DNA of 64,000 nucleotides, taken from assembly GCA_014695295.1 (NCBI GenBank), contig JACJNY010000033.1:1-64000 (forward strand), in the 5' to 3' direction. Positions 9,658 through 19,032 of the stretch are shown here, piece by piece. Below the pieces are notes generated by a model, which saw nothing but the letters and a program-made list of their open reading frames with translations, made no database searches and was not told where the DNA came from. This DNA is from Microcoleus sp. FACHB-61 (GTDB taxonomy: Bacteria; Cyanobacteriota; Cyanobacteriia; Cyanobacteriales; Microcoleaceae). Numbering within the stretch: position 1 is the stretch's first letter; each line of letters starts with the position of its first letter. The position numbers and the translations under genes were made by a program.

Positions 9658-10263
9658 ATGTCTTACAGTCAATTTACGACTATCGGCAAGGTTAAAGAAG
9701 CCTTCAATCTTACAGTAGTGGAAGGAATCAGATTTCTGCCGGAAATCGAACCGATCGCACCCGCAACAGCTTTGCAGACCATGCTGGAGACAAATTTGCC
9801 TTGGGCGATCGCCACTAGCACCGAAAAAGCCCGTTCTGAAGCTATTATTAACCCTGTATTGCTGGAAGTTCGCAGGATTCTGAACCAACAAATCAGCGTG
9901 TTTTCGGGTGAGGAATTTAATGTTGATGTAGCTGTTGGACTTACAGGAGTTTGCGATTTTATCATCAGCCGTTCCCCGGAACAATTAGACGTTGAGGCCC
10001 CGGTAATTGTGATGGTGGAAGCTAAAAAAGGAGATTTGAAAGTAGGTTTGGGTCAATGTATTGCTGAAATGGTGGCGGCCCAGAGATTTAATGAAGCCAA
10101 AGGGCGATCGATTTCCGTCATCTACGGCAGCGTTTCCAGTGGCACAGCTTGGCGGTTTCTCAAGCTGGAAGGGCAAATAGTGACGATCGATCTTACCGAT
10201 TATCCGCTACCTCCAGTAGATAAAATATTGGGATTTTTAGTGTGGATGGTGCGCGAAAATTAG
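9658..10263 (+). CDS. Uncharacterised PD-(D/E)XK-like protein
   Basis: 201 aa. I recognise no named family member, but the arrangement GVCDFIIS (about residues 97-104), then a hydrophobic strand ending VMVEAKKGD (about 117-126), and a later AEMVAAQRFNE helix is the core of PD-(D/E)XK nuclease-like folds (Asp, Glu-x-Lys, then Gln-containing helix). Similar solo proteins are frequent in cyanobacteria and annotated hypothetical. No methyltransferase or specificity subunit lies next to it, so restriction activity is not supported. It might be an inactive or housekeeping member. It is convergent with the sugar kinase, 3 bp apart at the stops. Confidence 0.65.
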   Translation: MSYSQFTTIGKVKEAFNLTVVEGIRFLPEIEPIAPATALQTMLETNLPWAIATSTEKARSEAIINPVLLEVRRILNQQISVFSGEEFNVDVAVGLTGVCDFIISRSPEQLDVEAPVIVMVEAKKGDLKVGLGQCIAEMVAAQRFNEAKGRSISVIYGSVSSGTAWRFLKLEGQIVTIDLTDYPLPPVDKILGFLVWMVREN

Positions 10264-10265
10264 CA

Positions 10266-11543
10266 TTATATCCCCATCACACCTCGCATTGCTAATAACG
10301 CCGTCCCATAAGCAGCCGCAGTATGAATAGGCGTTACTACAGGCACTTTTAAATAACGCTTTCTAATCGCACTCCAAACCAAATTTTTTGCCCCGCCGCC
10401 AGCCGTATAAACTTTGGTCAAAGGAGTTGCACCCAATTCTTGCAATAATTGATATCCCCGCGCTTCAATCCGCGCTATGCTTTCTAGCAAACCGTGCAGA
10501 AATTCCACTGAATCAGTGGGACGCGGTTCGAGTCGGGGCGGCAAATTCGGGTCATTAATCGGAAAGCGATCGCCCTTTTTCAACAATGGGTAATAATCCA
10601 GCAAACTCTCTTGTTCTGGATCAATTTGTGTGCTATAATTCTCTAACTCCGCATCAGTAAAAAAGTGTCGCAGCACCGCACCTCCGGTATTAGAAGCACC
10701 TCCAACTAACCAGAAATCGCCCAATTTATGACTGTAAATCCCGTATCTAGAATCATCTACGCGGGTATGACTTAACAGTTTGACTGCTAGTGTAGAACCG
10801 AGAGAAGTTACTGCTTCCCCTGGTAAATTAACACCGCTTGCTAAAAATGCGGCAATGCTATCGGTTGTCCCAGCACAAACTGTACAATCGCGGGGAAAAC
10901 CGAAGCGATCGCCCACTTGAGCTCTCACTTCTCCCACAGGCGTACCCGGTGCGACAACTTGCGGCAATTCAGGAGTTGCAGCGCCCGCAATTCCCTCTAT
11001 CAGCCAATTCGGATAGCACAAAGTATCAACATCGAAACCGAGTTTCAAAGCATTGTGATAGTCGCTAATTCCCAATTTTCCGTGCAGCAGAAATCCCAAC
11101 CAGTCAGCTTGATGCAGGAAAACTGTAGGGGCGGTGCCCCCGTGCCCGCCCTCCTGCAACCACAGGAGTTTTGCCAGACTCGATGTTGCACTCAATACTG
11201 TGTGGTTATCCGGCGCGATCGCCCGCAACCTCTCTGTCACCGCTGCACCGCGCGCATCATTGTATAAAATCGGCTCGCATACTGGTATACCCTCGGTATT
11301 GCACAGCATGACAGTGGAAGATGTGCCGTCAATGGCGATCGCCCTTACCTGATTGCGGATTGCTGGGGGAATTTGCTCGATCGAATCCCACAGCGCCTTT
11401 TCCCACACCCAGGGCAATTCAGGCTGTTGTTGCCCGTTGTTAGCAAAAGTATATTCTGTCTCACAATGTATTGTACCCTGGGAGTCTATGACAGTCGATC
11501 GGGCGCCTGTTGTGCCGAAATCTATTCCCAAATAAAGATTCAT
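10266..11543 (-). CDS. FGGY-family carbohydrate kinase (cyanobacterial D-ribulokinase-like)
   Basis: 425 aa. The N-terminal phosphate-binding loop GIDFGTTGARSTV, the first-domain IDGTSSTVML, the catalytic-Asp region CAGTTDSIAAFLASG (about 219-233) and the adenosine motif YTAGGGAKNLVWSAIRKR near the C-terminus identify an FGGY kinase with duplicated RNase-H-like folds. The length and sequence style match the short cyanobacterial/plant sugar kinase characterised from Synechococcus elongatus as acting on D-ribulose; substrate here is inferred from that resemblance only. It lacks sugar-pathway neighbours. Confidence 0.85.
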   Translation of the reverse strand: MNLYLGIDFGTTGARSTVIDSQGTIHCETEYTFANNGQQQPELPWVWEKALWDSIEQIPPAIRNQVRAIAIDGTSSTVMLCNTEGIPVCEPILYNDARGAAVTERLRAIAPDNHTVLSATSSLAKLLWLQEGGHGGTAPTVFLHQADWLGFLLHGKLGISDYHNALKLGFDVDTLCYPNWLIEGIAGAATPELPQVVAPGTPVGEVRAQVGDRFGFPRDCTVCAGTTDSIAAFLASGVNLPGEAVTSLGSTLAVKLLSHTRVDDSRYGIYSHKLGDFWLVGGASNTGGAVLRHFFTDAELENYSTQIDPEQESLLDYYPLLKKGDRFPINDPNLPPRLEPRPTDSVEFLHGLLESIARIEARGYQLLQELGATPLTKVYTAGGGAKNLVWSAIRKRYLKVPVVTPIHTAAAYGTALLAMRGVMGI

Positions 11544-11609
11544 TTGCCACTCCCGCGAATTTTCCTATTTTGAGTAAACCACAAAGTTTATTTGCGTCTT
11601 ATGGTTGTT

Positions 11610-11765
11610 TCATTCCTCAGCTTCTGCTGCGGCAATATCAGCATTTATCTGCTCTTTATTGGCGTATTCTTTAAATAGGGGATGATTTTCTAAGTTGCGA
11701 TCAATAGGTCTGAGAATTTTTATGCCTGCTAAAGATTATGTTGTAAACTCTATTTCATAGGGCAT
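11610..11765 (-). pseudogene. Relic of a small gene (frameshifted)
   Basis: On the minus strand a start MPYEIEFTT (ATG at 11765) runs into a stop, while in another frame the sequence continues as LAGIKILRPIDRNLENHPLF and KEYANKEQINADIAAAEAEE, ending at a stop at 11610-11612. The two pieces read as one protein of about 52 residues broken by a frameshift. I do not recognise the family; the size and acidic C-terminus resemble antitoxin-like or antitoxin-fragment ORFs, but that is a guess. Confidence 0.35.
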
Positions 11766-11887
11766 ATCTAAGCTGTAAATATTTTAATAGAATTGGTGCA
11801 TTACTGTTCGCTAATTAACCCTAGATTCGTAAAAAAGGTTCGAGAATAAATACTTGACAAAGGGCTGAAATCGCTATAGATTACAGC

Positions 11888-13315
11888 TTACAGCTCTTGA
11901 TGCGAGAGAAGAGAGAACCACACAACCAACCCCAACCACCCCAACACCCCAACAACCCAACCCAATCCTTCTCCCCCCCACGCAAACACACGCGCACACG
12001 ACGGGAGGTGCCCCCGTGGTGCTTCCAGATTAAAGGTTAAATCATCGTACTCCAACCAACCTTTCCTCCCCTTTCTCCTCTTTCTCCAACCCACACGATC
12101 GCCTAGCTTGCATTCAGTGTCATAATCAACTTTACCGCCTATTTCTAACCAGATTTTTTTCTGGACGCTAAAGCCAAAGTGACCCTGGCTGTATTTTACC
12201 CACAATTTGTCGATCGTCCGCAAATCATCGCCCGGAAAATTCTCGATCGAGTTCGTATCGAACCAACCTTCCTTCTCGCGTCTAGCAGCTTTTAACATCA
12301 CCTTGAATGTTTCCTGATCCGCCTCTTTCCACTCCCCTGTGGCCAATAAATCCCGGAGACGAGTATAGTCAACACCCTGCGCTGATTTAAGCGAGTCTGG
12401 TGGCGTTGCCGGTGGAGGTTTTTGAGCTGATAATTGAGGTGATTGAGAAGCAAGAGCCTGCAAAACTTCAGTAGCAGATTGATAACGTTTTTTAATAGCA
12501 GGTTGTATCATTTTATCTAAAATCTGACCCAGTTCCGAACGGACAGATGTTTTTAAGTGTTCTCGCCACACCCACTCAAACTCGCTATCATCGAATAAAT
12601 CAAGCGGTTTAACCTCAGTTAACAGACACAGACAAGTCACACCCAGACTATAAATATCACTCGCAGGAATAGCTTTGCCGTTGGCTTGTTCTGGTGCCAT
12701 ATATCCAGCCGTCCCGATTCTCGTTCCCGTTAGCCCTAGAGCCGTTTGTGTCGCATATTTCGCGGCTCCAAAGTCAACGAGAACCTGTTGCCCATCTTGC
12801 CGAAGAATAATATTTTCTGGCTTGATATCCCGGTGAATGACTTGGCGGGAATGAATGAACTCGAATACTGGCAATAAATTATTAAGCAAGTCGCGAATCT
12901 GCGTTTCGCTAAAATATCCCTTAGATTTTAGTGCTTCGGCTAAATTTTCACCGTCGATGAATTCTTGGACTAAATACTGCCGTCCATCTTGACTAAAATA
13001 TGCTAATAAGTCGGGAATTTGAGAATGTTTACCCAACTGTTCTAGGCGTACTGCTTCAAGCTCAAATAACTCAGTAGCTTTCTGGATACTAGAAGTGCCT
13101 TGAAATTGGGGGTAAAATTGTTTAATAACGCAGGGAGGTTTTGAGGGTTTATACTCGTCAATAGCTAGAAAAGTGCGCCCAAATCCCCCTTGTCCAATAA
13201 TTTTTTGGGATCCGTAGCGATCGCCCAATAGCAGTTTATTCCCACATTTTTGACAAAATTTTGTAGAGCCAGACGGGTTTTGGAATAGGCAATCAGGGTT
13301 TAGACACTGGCTCAT
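11888..13315 (-). CDS. Zinc-ribbon Ser/Thr protein kinase with C-terminal GUN4 domain
   Basis: 475 aa. Residues about 4-25 form a four-cysteine zinc ribbon (CLNPDC...CQKCG). A Hanks-type kinase follows (about 33-290): GQGGFGRTF loop, VIKQF lysine, HRDIKPENI catalytic loop, VDFGAAK, GTAGYMAPEQ and SDIYSLG. After a Pro-rich linker comes a GUN4-type domain (about 313-440: DYTRLRDLLATGEWKEAD, then GHFGFSVQKKIWLE). GUN4 binds porphyrins in the chlorophyll-synthesis factor of that name; kinase fusions are known from cyanobacteria and suggest tetrapyrrole-responsive signalling (inference). The last about 30 residues (GGEGLGWVVGVLGWLG...) come from an ACCCCAACC-rich repeat tract, so the natural C-terminus has probably been replaced by read-through. 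Confidence 0.88.
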   Translation of the reverse strand: MSQCLNPDCLFQNPSGSTKFCQKCGNKLLLGDRYGSQKIIGQGGFGRTFLAIDEYKPSKPPCVIKQFYPQFQGTSSIQKATELFELEAVRLEQLGKHSQIPDLLAYFSQDGRQYLVQEFIDGENLAEALKSKGYFSETQIRDLLNNLLPVFEFIHSRQVIHRDIKPENIILRQDGQQVLVDFGAAKYATQTALGLTGTRIGTAGYMAPEQANGKAIPASDIYSLGVTCLCLLTEVKPLDLFDDSEFEWVWREHLKTSVRSELGQILDKMIQPAIKKRYQSATEVLQALASQSPQLSAQKPPPATPPDSLKSAQGVDYTRLRDLLATGEWKEADQETFKVMLKAARREKEGWFDTNSIENFPGDDLRTIDKLWVKYSQGHFGFSVQKKIWLEIGGKVDYDTECKLGDRVGWRKRRKGRKGWLEYDDLTFNLEAPRGHLPSCARVFAWGGEGLGWVVGVLGWLGLVVWFSLLSHQEL

Positions 13316-13424
13316 AAAAGATGCTTAGAGATTACAGATTAAAGCTCTCGATGCGATGCCAGCGGACATGGTGTTTAATGTGGAAAAGCAGATCCCGGTA
13401 AGCACACGGCATTGCCTTTCATCG

Positions 13425-13612
13425 TGTCAACTTAAGTCTAAAACCTTTGTATCTGTCGCTTTTATCCGAGGCCAGATCCCCCTAAATCCCCCTTAATAAG
13501 GGGGACTTTGAGATCGCTCCGGTTCCCCCCTTTTTAAGGGGGGCTAGGGGGGATCTGGCCTCGACGATAAACAGCAGTCTATGACTACGTTTGACCTTAA
13601 GTTGAGACTAAT
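13425..13612. mobile_element. MITE-like palindromic element
   Basis: Nested inverted repeats fill this spacer. Outer arms TCAACTTAAG (13427-13436) and CTTAAGTTGA (13596-13605) match perfectly, and inner arms CGAGGCCAGATCCCCC (13467-13482) and GGGGGATCTGGCCTCG (13548-13563) match over 16 bp, with further CCCCCTTAATAAGGGGG-type palindromes between. There is no coding capacity. The size and symmetry suggest a non-autonomous transposable element or a giant hairpin between the kinase and acetolactate synthase genes. Confidence 0.65.
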
Positions 13613-13643
13613 AGGCACAGCCTAAGTCCCCACTCAAAAGTCG

Positions 13644-15479
13644 TTAAACTTTTGTCCCGCACTCAGGACAAAACTTATTGCTCGAAACATTCTTAGCGCC
13701 GCAACTGGGACAATAAACCAACTCCGCAGATTGCAACTTGCTACGATCGGGCAAACCAACCATTTGAGCGTTGCTCTTACCCGGAACTACCATCGGATAG
13801 CAGTTTTCGTCCCTCGTCACCTTCACGTTCATCAGCACCGGGCCCTGGTGAGCGAGCATTTGACCGATCGCATCTTTGAGTTCCTCCGGCCGCGAAACCA
13901 GCATCCCCTTCACGCCATAAGCTTCAGCCAGCATCACAAAATCCGGCATCCCTACAGTCATATTCGACGAGGAATAACGCTCCCCGTAGAACGCCTGCTG
14001 CCACTGCCGCACCATGCCTTGCCAGCCATTATTTACAATCACAATCTTGACATTAATGCCGTATTGTGCTAGCGTTCCCAACTCTTGAATATTCATTTGC
14101 ACGCTAGCATCGCCAGCAATACAAATCACTTGCTCATCGGGTAGCGCCATTTTCGCGCCCATCGCCGCCGGCAGCCCGAAACCCATCGTGCCCAAACCAG
14201 CGCTCGAAATCCAGCGGCGCGGCCCGTTGTTCAAGAATTGAGCCGACCACATTTGATGTTGACCGACATCCGTTGTGTAGTAAGCATCCGGCGCTTGAGT
14301 CGCCAACTCCGAAATCACCTCTTGCGGAGCCAAAATGTCTGGGTAATGAGGCACCACTAACGGATAGTCCTGTTTCCACCGATCGATCCTGTGCAGCCAT
14401 TCCGCAGTCTGTCCGGCCTTCCCCGAAACTCCTGTCTCCCGACAGCGGCGCAGCAAATCGATCAAAACTTGCCGGACATCTCCGACAATCGGCACGTCAG
14501 GGCCGCGAGTTTTGCCCACTTCCGCCGGGTCGATATCGATGTGAATGACCTTAGCCCGCGCGGCAAACTCGTCTAATTTGCCCGTCACGCGATCGTCAAA
14601 CCTCGCCCCTACAGCAATCAGCAAATCGCACTCGGTAACGGCAAAATTAGCGTAAGCAGTGCCGTGCATCCCCAGCATTTTCACCGACAAAGGATGGTTT
14701 TCGTCAAAGGAACCTTTGCCCATCAGCGTTGTCGTGACCGGCAATTGGAAAAGTTCGGCGAGTTCCTTAATTTCCTCGTGGGCCGCCGCTGCGATCGCCC
14801 CGCCACCTACATAAAGCAAAGGACGCTTTGCTTCCTGCAGCAAATAGATTGCTTGATTAATTTGCCGGGGATTTCCCTTCACCGTCGGCCGGTAGCCCGG
14901 AATTCTCACAGATCCAGGTTCCACCGGCAGATAGTCAAATTCTTCTAAACCCACATCCTTGGGTACATCAACCAACACCGGCCCCGGCCGCCCTGTACTC
15001 GCGATGTGGAAAGCTTCAGCCACAATTCGCGCCATATCTCTCGGGTCGCGCACTACATAAGAATGCTTGACAATTGGCAGGGTAATCCCGTAAATATCTG
15101 TTTCCTGAAACGCATCAGTGCCGATCGCCGGACGGGGCACTTGACCGGTAATAATTACCATCGGGATCGAATCCATGTGGGCTGTCGCAATCCCCGTCAC
15201 CAAATTAGTTGCGCCGGGGCCCGAAGTAGCGAAACAAACCCCAACTTGTCCGGTAGCGCGGGCGTACCCGTCTGCCGCGTGAGCCGCGCCTTGCTCGTGC
15301 CGCACCAAAATGTGTTTGATGGCGCCGGTTTCTTCAGCGCGGTAGAGTTCGTCGTAAAGCGGCAGAATTGCGCCGCCGGGATAACCAAAAATATGCTTGA
15401 CGCCGTGGCGGATCAAGCTGTCAATCAGAGCAAATCCACCAGTTGCACGTCTGATGGTCACTTTAGTTTTTAGTTGCAC
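13644..15479 (-). CDS. ilvB: Acetolactate synthase large (catalytic) subunit with C-terminal zinc ribbon
   Basis: 611 aa, ThDP-dependent enzyme joining two pyruvates (or pyruvate and 2-ketobutyrate) in valine, leucine and isoleucine synthesis. The N-terminal part has [15 protein letters not shown] and the catalytic Glu in [18 protein letters not shown]; the C-terminal ThDP motif is [19 protein letters not shown]...VIVNN. The start is GTG at 15479 with a strong AAGGAAGGAAA ribosome site four bases upstream. After the enzyme ends, residues 590-607 add a four-cysteine ribbon (CPSCGAKN...FCPECGTKV) absent from the E. coli and plant enzymes; I recall similar tails in other cyanobacteria. The regulatory small subunit gene (ilvH) is not in the window. 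Confidence 0.95.
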   Translation of the reverse strand: MQLKTKVTIRRATGGFALIDSLIRHGVKHIFGYPGGAILPLYDELYRAEETGAIKHILVRHEQGAAHAADGYARATGQVGVCFATSGPGATNLVTGIATAHMDSIPMVIITGQVPRPAIGTDAFQETDIYGITLPIVKHSYVVRDPRDMARIVAEAFHIASTGRPGPVLVDVPKDVGLEEFDYLPVEPGSVRIPGYRPTVKGNPRQINQAIYLLQEAKRPLLYVGGGAIAAAAHEEIKELAELFQLPVTTTLMGKGSFDENHPLSVKMLGMHGTAYANFAVTECDLLIAVGARFDDRVTGKLDEFAARAKVIHIDIDPAEVGKTRGPDVPIVGDVRQVLIDLLRRCRETGVSGKAGQTAEWLHRIDRWKQDYPLVVPHYPDILAPQEVISELATQAPDAYYTTDVGQHQMWSAQFLNNGPRRWISSAGLGTMGFGLPAAMGAKMALPDEQVICIAGDASVQMNIQELGTLAQYGINVKIVIVNNGWQGMVRQWQQAFYGERYSSSNMTVGMPDFVMLAEAYGVKGMLVSRPEELKDAIGQMLAHQGPVLMNVKVTRDENCYPMVVPGKSNAQMVGLPDRSKLQSAELVYCPSCGAKNVSSNKFCPECGTKV

Positions 15480-16072
15480 AGAATTTCCTTCCTTAAACTA
15501 ATTATGATTTTTAATGAAAGCTTTTATACTACTTTAATCTTAATTAATGAAACTATGAAAATTTAAGTGGTGAGATTTTACAAAAGATTTCGCGATCGGA
15601 CACTTATCGCCCGACCCAGAATTTGTGAAACAGCAGAGCCAGAAAAGAAACAGAGGAAATCGCCGCTTCTATGCCGGTTTACCGCGATATGACGCTTGTA
15701 TAGCATTAGTTTCGATCGGCATTCGAGAAGAAAAACAACGGTTTCAGCAATGCGAGAACGTCCTAAGCATCAGGGCGGTTGCTATGTTAGAGATCGATCG
15801 CCAAAAGAAAGCCGTCTTCCCTCTTCCCATTGGTGTCAACAATCGCCTAAAACCCTTGATAAATCTCGTTTAGACGCGAGTCTCGATTCCCCTGGCATCC
15901 CCGTTAAGAAGGGGGACGAAAGAGAATGCTCCGGTTCCCCCCGACTGTCAGCCGGGAGGATTTGGGCAATTATCGTCAAACAGTAGGCTGTTGCTACCTT
16001 TGGCGTTAAGTTGACACCAATCCCCTCTTCCGACTTCCATCGGACTTCTTCCTTCTTTCTTCTTCCCAAAAT
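15480..16072. other. Intergenic region with a MITE-like element and pyrimidine-rich repeats
   Basis: No convincing gene. The left half carries the promoter side of ilvB. The right half holds the inverted-repeat element described separately, flanked on both sides by CCCTCTTCC-type tracts and followed by CTTCTTCC heptamer-like sequence (16030-16068). Confidence 0.5.
15829..16021. mobile_element. MITE-like element with 12-bp terminal inverted repeats
   Basis: ATTGGTGTCAAC (15829-15840) and GTTGACACCAAT (16010-16021) are perfect inverted repeats bounding 193 bp without coding capacity. CCCTCTTCC occurs just outside both ends, which may be a target duplication, although the surrounding pyrimidine repeats make this ambiguous. 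The terminal GTCAACTTAA-like sequence resembles the outer arms of the element at 13425. Confidence 0.6.
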
Positions 16073-17371
16073 TCACAGTGCATCCTGCAATACTTTGCGA
16101 GTATGTTTCCAAGCTGCCATGCCCATCACTGAGACCAAAAATCCCAAACTCAGCAACACAATCCGCAAGCCGAGGTCATCCGAACCCACGGCTTTGCTGA
16201 CAGCATCCGTCAGCGGGCCGGTAAGTGCTAAAGGCAAGCTGAGAGCAATATTAATCGCATTGTTCTCCAAGCCAAAGACTTTTCCCCGCATAGATTCTGG
16301 AGTTTTTTCTTGAATCAGAGCTTGCATCGGGCCGTTAATTAAGGAAGCGCCAAAACCGAACAGAGCGCTCAATCCGAATCCCACCCAAAGGTGTCTGGCA
16401 AAGGCAAACATTGCTAATACAAAACCCATCATCAAGAAACCGATTAAAGGCAGAGGTTTGTGGTGCATTCGATGACCCCAGTGTCCCAAAAAGGCTGCGC
16501 CGAAGACCATTCCAATTCCCGCAGCAGCGAGCAAAAAGCCAAATTGAGTTTCCTTGAGACCTATTTTGCCTGAAAGCGCGATCGCCAGCACCTGAAGCGC
16601 TGCAAACACGGAATACAAAATCGTCAACTGCACCAGCGCGTTGCTGACAAGGTGATTGTGTTTCACATACCGCAAACCTTCCTTGAGGTCTTGCCAAGGA
16701 TGGACGTTTTTGCCACTGCTGCCGGCATGACCTTCTTTGATCTGCATGGCATAGATCAAACCTGCTGAGATCAGGTACAACCCGCCCAGGAAAAACTCTT
16801 GAGAAGCTGCTCCGTAGCTGTGTTTGAGCCAACTAAACAGCCCTTCGCCGATCGTCAGCCCGACAATAATCCCGCCCATTGTGGACGAGGCGAACAGCGC
16901 ATTTGCCGACATCAGTCCCTCTCGCCCCACGGTCAGGGGGACGGCTGCGGCTTCTGCGGGAGCAAAAAATTGGGTTACGGTAGAGACCAAAAACGTCATC
17001 GTCAACAAAACGACAAAAGCTTTGGGCAAAAACGGCAAAGCTACAATCAACCCGGCTCGAATCACGTTGCAGGCGATCAGCATTTGCTTTTTGGAAAAGC
17101 GATCTACGACGATACCGGCTGCGGAACCAAAGACGATCGCCGGCACAGTGTAGGCGATCATCACCGCTGACAGCATAGAATTTTCCGAATGCTGCCAAGA
17201 AACAGGCCAGGGTCGGTAGTCGCCAGTTTTCAGCAGAATAATCAGCAATACATAAAAAATTTTATCCGCCACTTGGGCCAATAACTGGCCCGTCCACAAG
17301 GCGAGGAAGGGGCGATTTCTCAGTAGGGCATCAAGCCCGCTGCGGTCAGGGGGAGGGCTGGCTGGGTGCAT
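16073..17371 (-). CDS. MFS transporter (MFS_3/DHA-like exporter)
   Basis: 432 aa with about 12 hydrophobic segments. The loop between helices 2 and 3 has the MFS motif A variant GIVVDRFSKKQMLI, and the first helix follows RNRPFLALWTGQLLAQVADKI, typical of the MFS_3 (EntS/macrolide-efflux-like) branch. A repeat of this pattern (AFLGHWGHRMHHKPL) marks the second half. It most likely exports a small hydrophobic compound or siderophore-like molecule by proton antiport; the substrate is not inferable. No companion regulator or biosynthetic gene is adjacent. Confidence 0.85.
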   Translation of the reverse strand: MHPASPPPDRSGLDALLRNRPFLALWTGQLLAQVADKIFYVLLIILLKTGDYRPWPVSWQHSENSMLSAVMIAYTVPAIVFGSAAGIVVDRFSKKQMLIACNVIRAGLIVALPFLPKAFVVLLTMTFLVSTVTQFFAPAEAAAVPLTVGREGLMSANALFASSTMGGIIVGLTIGEGLFSWLKHSYGAASQEFFLGGLYLISAGLIYAMQIKEGHAGSSGKNVHPWQDLKEGLRYVKHNHLVSNALVQLTILYSVFAALQVLAIALSGKIGLKETQFGFLLAAAGIGMVFGAAFLGHWGHRMHHKPLPLIGFLMMGFVLAMFAFARHLWVGFGLSALFGFGASLINGPMQALIQEKTPESMRGKVFGLENNAINIALSLPLALTGPLTDAVSKAVGSDDLGLRIVLLSLGFLVSVMGMAAWKHTRKVLQDAL

Positions 17372-18059
<688 letters not shown>

Positions 18060-18063
18060 GATA

Positions 18064-18140
18064 CTGGGGCATTGGGCATTGGGCATTGGTAATTGGTATT
18101 TGGTAACTAATCATTGGTAACTGCTAATTGCCAACGAAAA
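18064..18140 (+). repeat. Degenerate heptamer repeats (ATTGGGC/ATTGGTA)
   Basis: Successive ATTGGGC, ATTGGGC, ATTGGTA, ATTGGTA, TTTGGTA and similar units follow the glnB stop. This is a diverged STRR in the space between the convergent glnB and rdgB genes. Confidence 0.6.
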
Positions 18141-18220
18141 ACCTCTTTCCTGTTTAGTTCTGATACCTAAGTACCCATATCCAATGCCACAGTTACCTCT
18201 TGTTTTGGCTTTTTTCCGCA

Positions 18221-18808
18221 TTACGGGTTGACAATATTCGCCATTTGTGGTAATAAAGCCTGGAATGCTCGGCCGCGGTGAGAGTGCGATCGCTTGATAT
18301 CGGGTGTCATTTCTGCAAAAGTCTGTTGCTGTGCGGGTACGTAGAAAATGGGGTCATATCCGAAACCTCCCGTACCGCGAGGAGTGTGGAGGATTTCGCC
18401 CCGACAAATTCCTTCTACTTGCAAGGCAATTGTACCGTCGGGACGGGCGATCGCGATCGCGCAAACAAATTGTGCTTCCCGGTTTTGTTCGCTTCCCAAT
18501 TCTGTGAGGAGTCGAGATATCCTCTCAGCATCGGTTTTGCCGTAGCGCGCGGAGTAAATCCCAGGTTTGCCGTCGAGTGCATCTACCATTAAACCAGAAT
18601 CATCCGCGATCGACCATTTGCCCGTTGCTTTTGCCACTTCAGACGCCTTCAAGCAAGCATTAGCAATAAAAGTTTCGCCTGTTTCCTCGATTTCCAACTC
18701 TTCCGGTTTGAGCTGCAATTCCCATCCCAAATCCTGAAGATAAACTTGCATTTCCTTTAGTTTACCCGGATTGCCCGTAGCTACAACTAGCAATTTGCGA
18801 TCGGTCAT
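18221..18808 (-). CDS. rdgB: XTP/dITP diphosphatase (RdgB/HAM1 family)
   Basis: 195 aa, full length. It hydrolyses non-canonical purine triphosphates (XTP, ITP, dITP) to monophosphates and pyrophosphate, keeping them out of DNA. Family motifs: VVATGNPGKLKEM at the N-terminus, ETGETFIANACLKA, the metal/catalytic SIADDSGLMVDALDGKPGIYSARY, GTGGFGYDPIFYVP and KRSHSHRGRAF. It is the first of a run of minus-strand genes and is convergent to glnB; no functional link with its neighbours is evident. Confidence 0.94.
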   Translation of the reverse strand: MTDRKLLVVATGNPGKLKEMQVYLQDLGWELQLKPEELEIEETGETFIANACLKASEVAKATGKWSIADDSGLMVDALDGKPGIYSARYGKTDAERISRLLTELGSEQNREAQFVCAIAIARPDGTIALQVEGICRGEILHTPRGTGGFGYDPIFYVPAQQQTFAEMTPDIKRSHSHRGRAFQALLPQMANIVNP

Positions 18809-19032
18809 TATTTCTATTAAAACTTACGGATTGATCTTAACAAAAAAAACTTCCCCTTATGGCAACTAAGTTATATTGTTTCTGGTTGCTTGGGAATCTA
18901 TTACTTGTAGGCTGGGAAATAAGGGAATTTTTTGACCGCAGATATCGGCGGATGAACACTGATTAACGCTGATGGTATTTGAGCTGTTTTTATCTGCGTT
19001 TCTCTGTTTTTGTCTGCGGTTAAAAAATTCGA

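Noticed and set aside
9658..10263. Restriction endonuclease call for the PD-(D/E)XK-like protein
   Set aside because: Fold motif only; no methyltransferase or specificity gene nearby.
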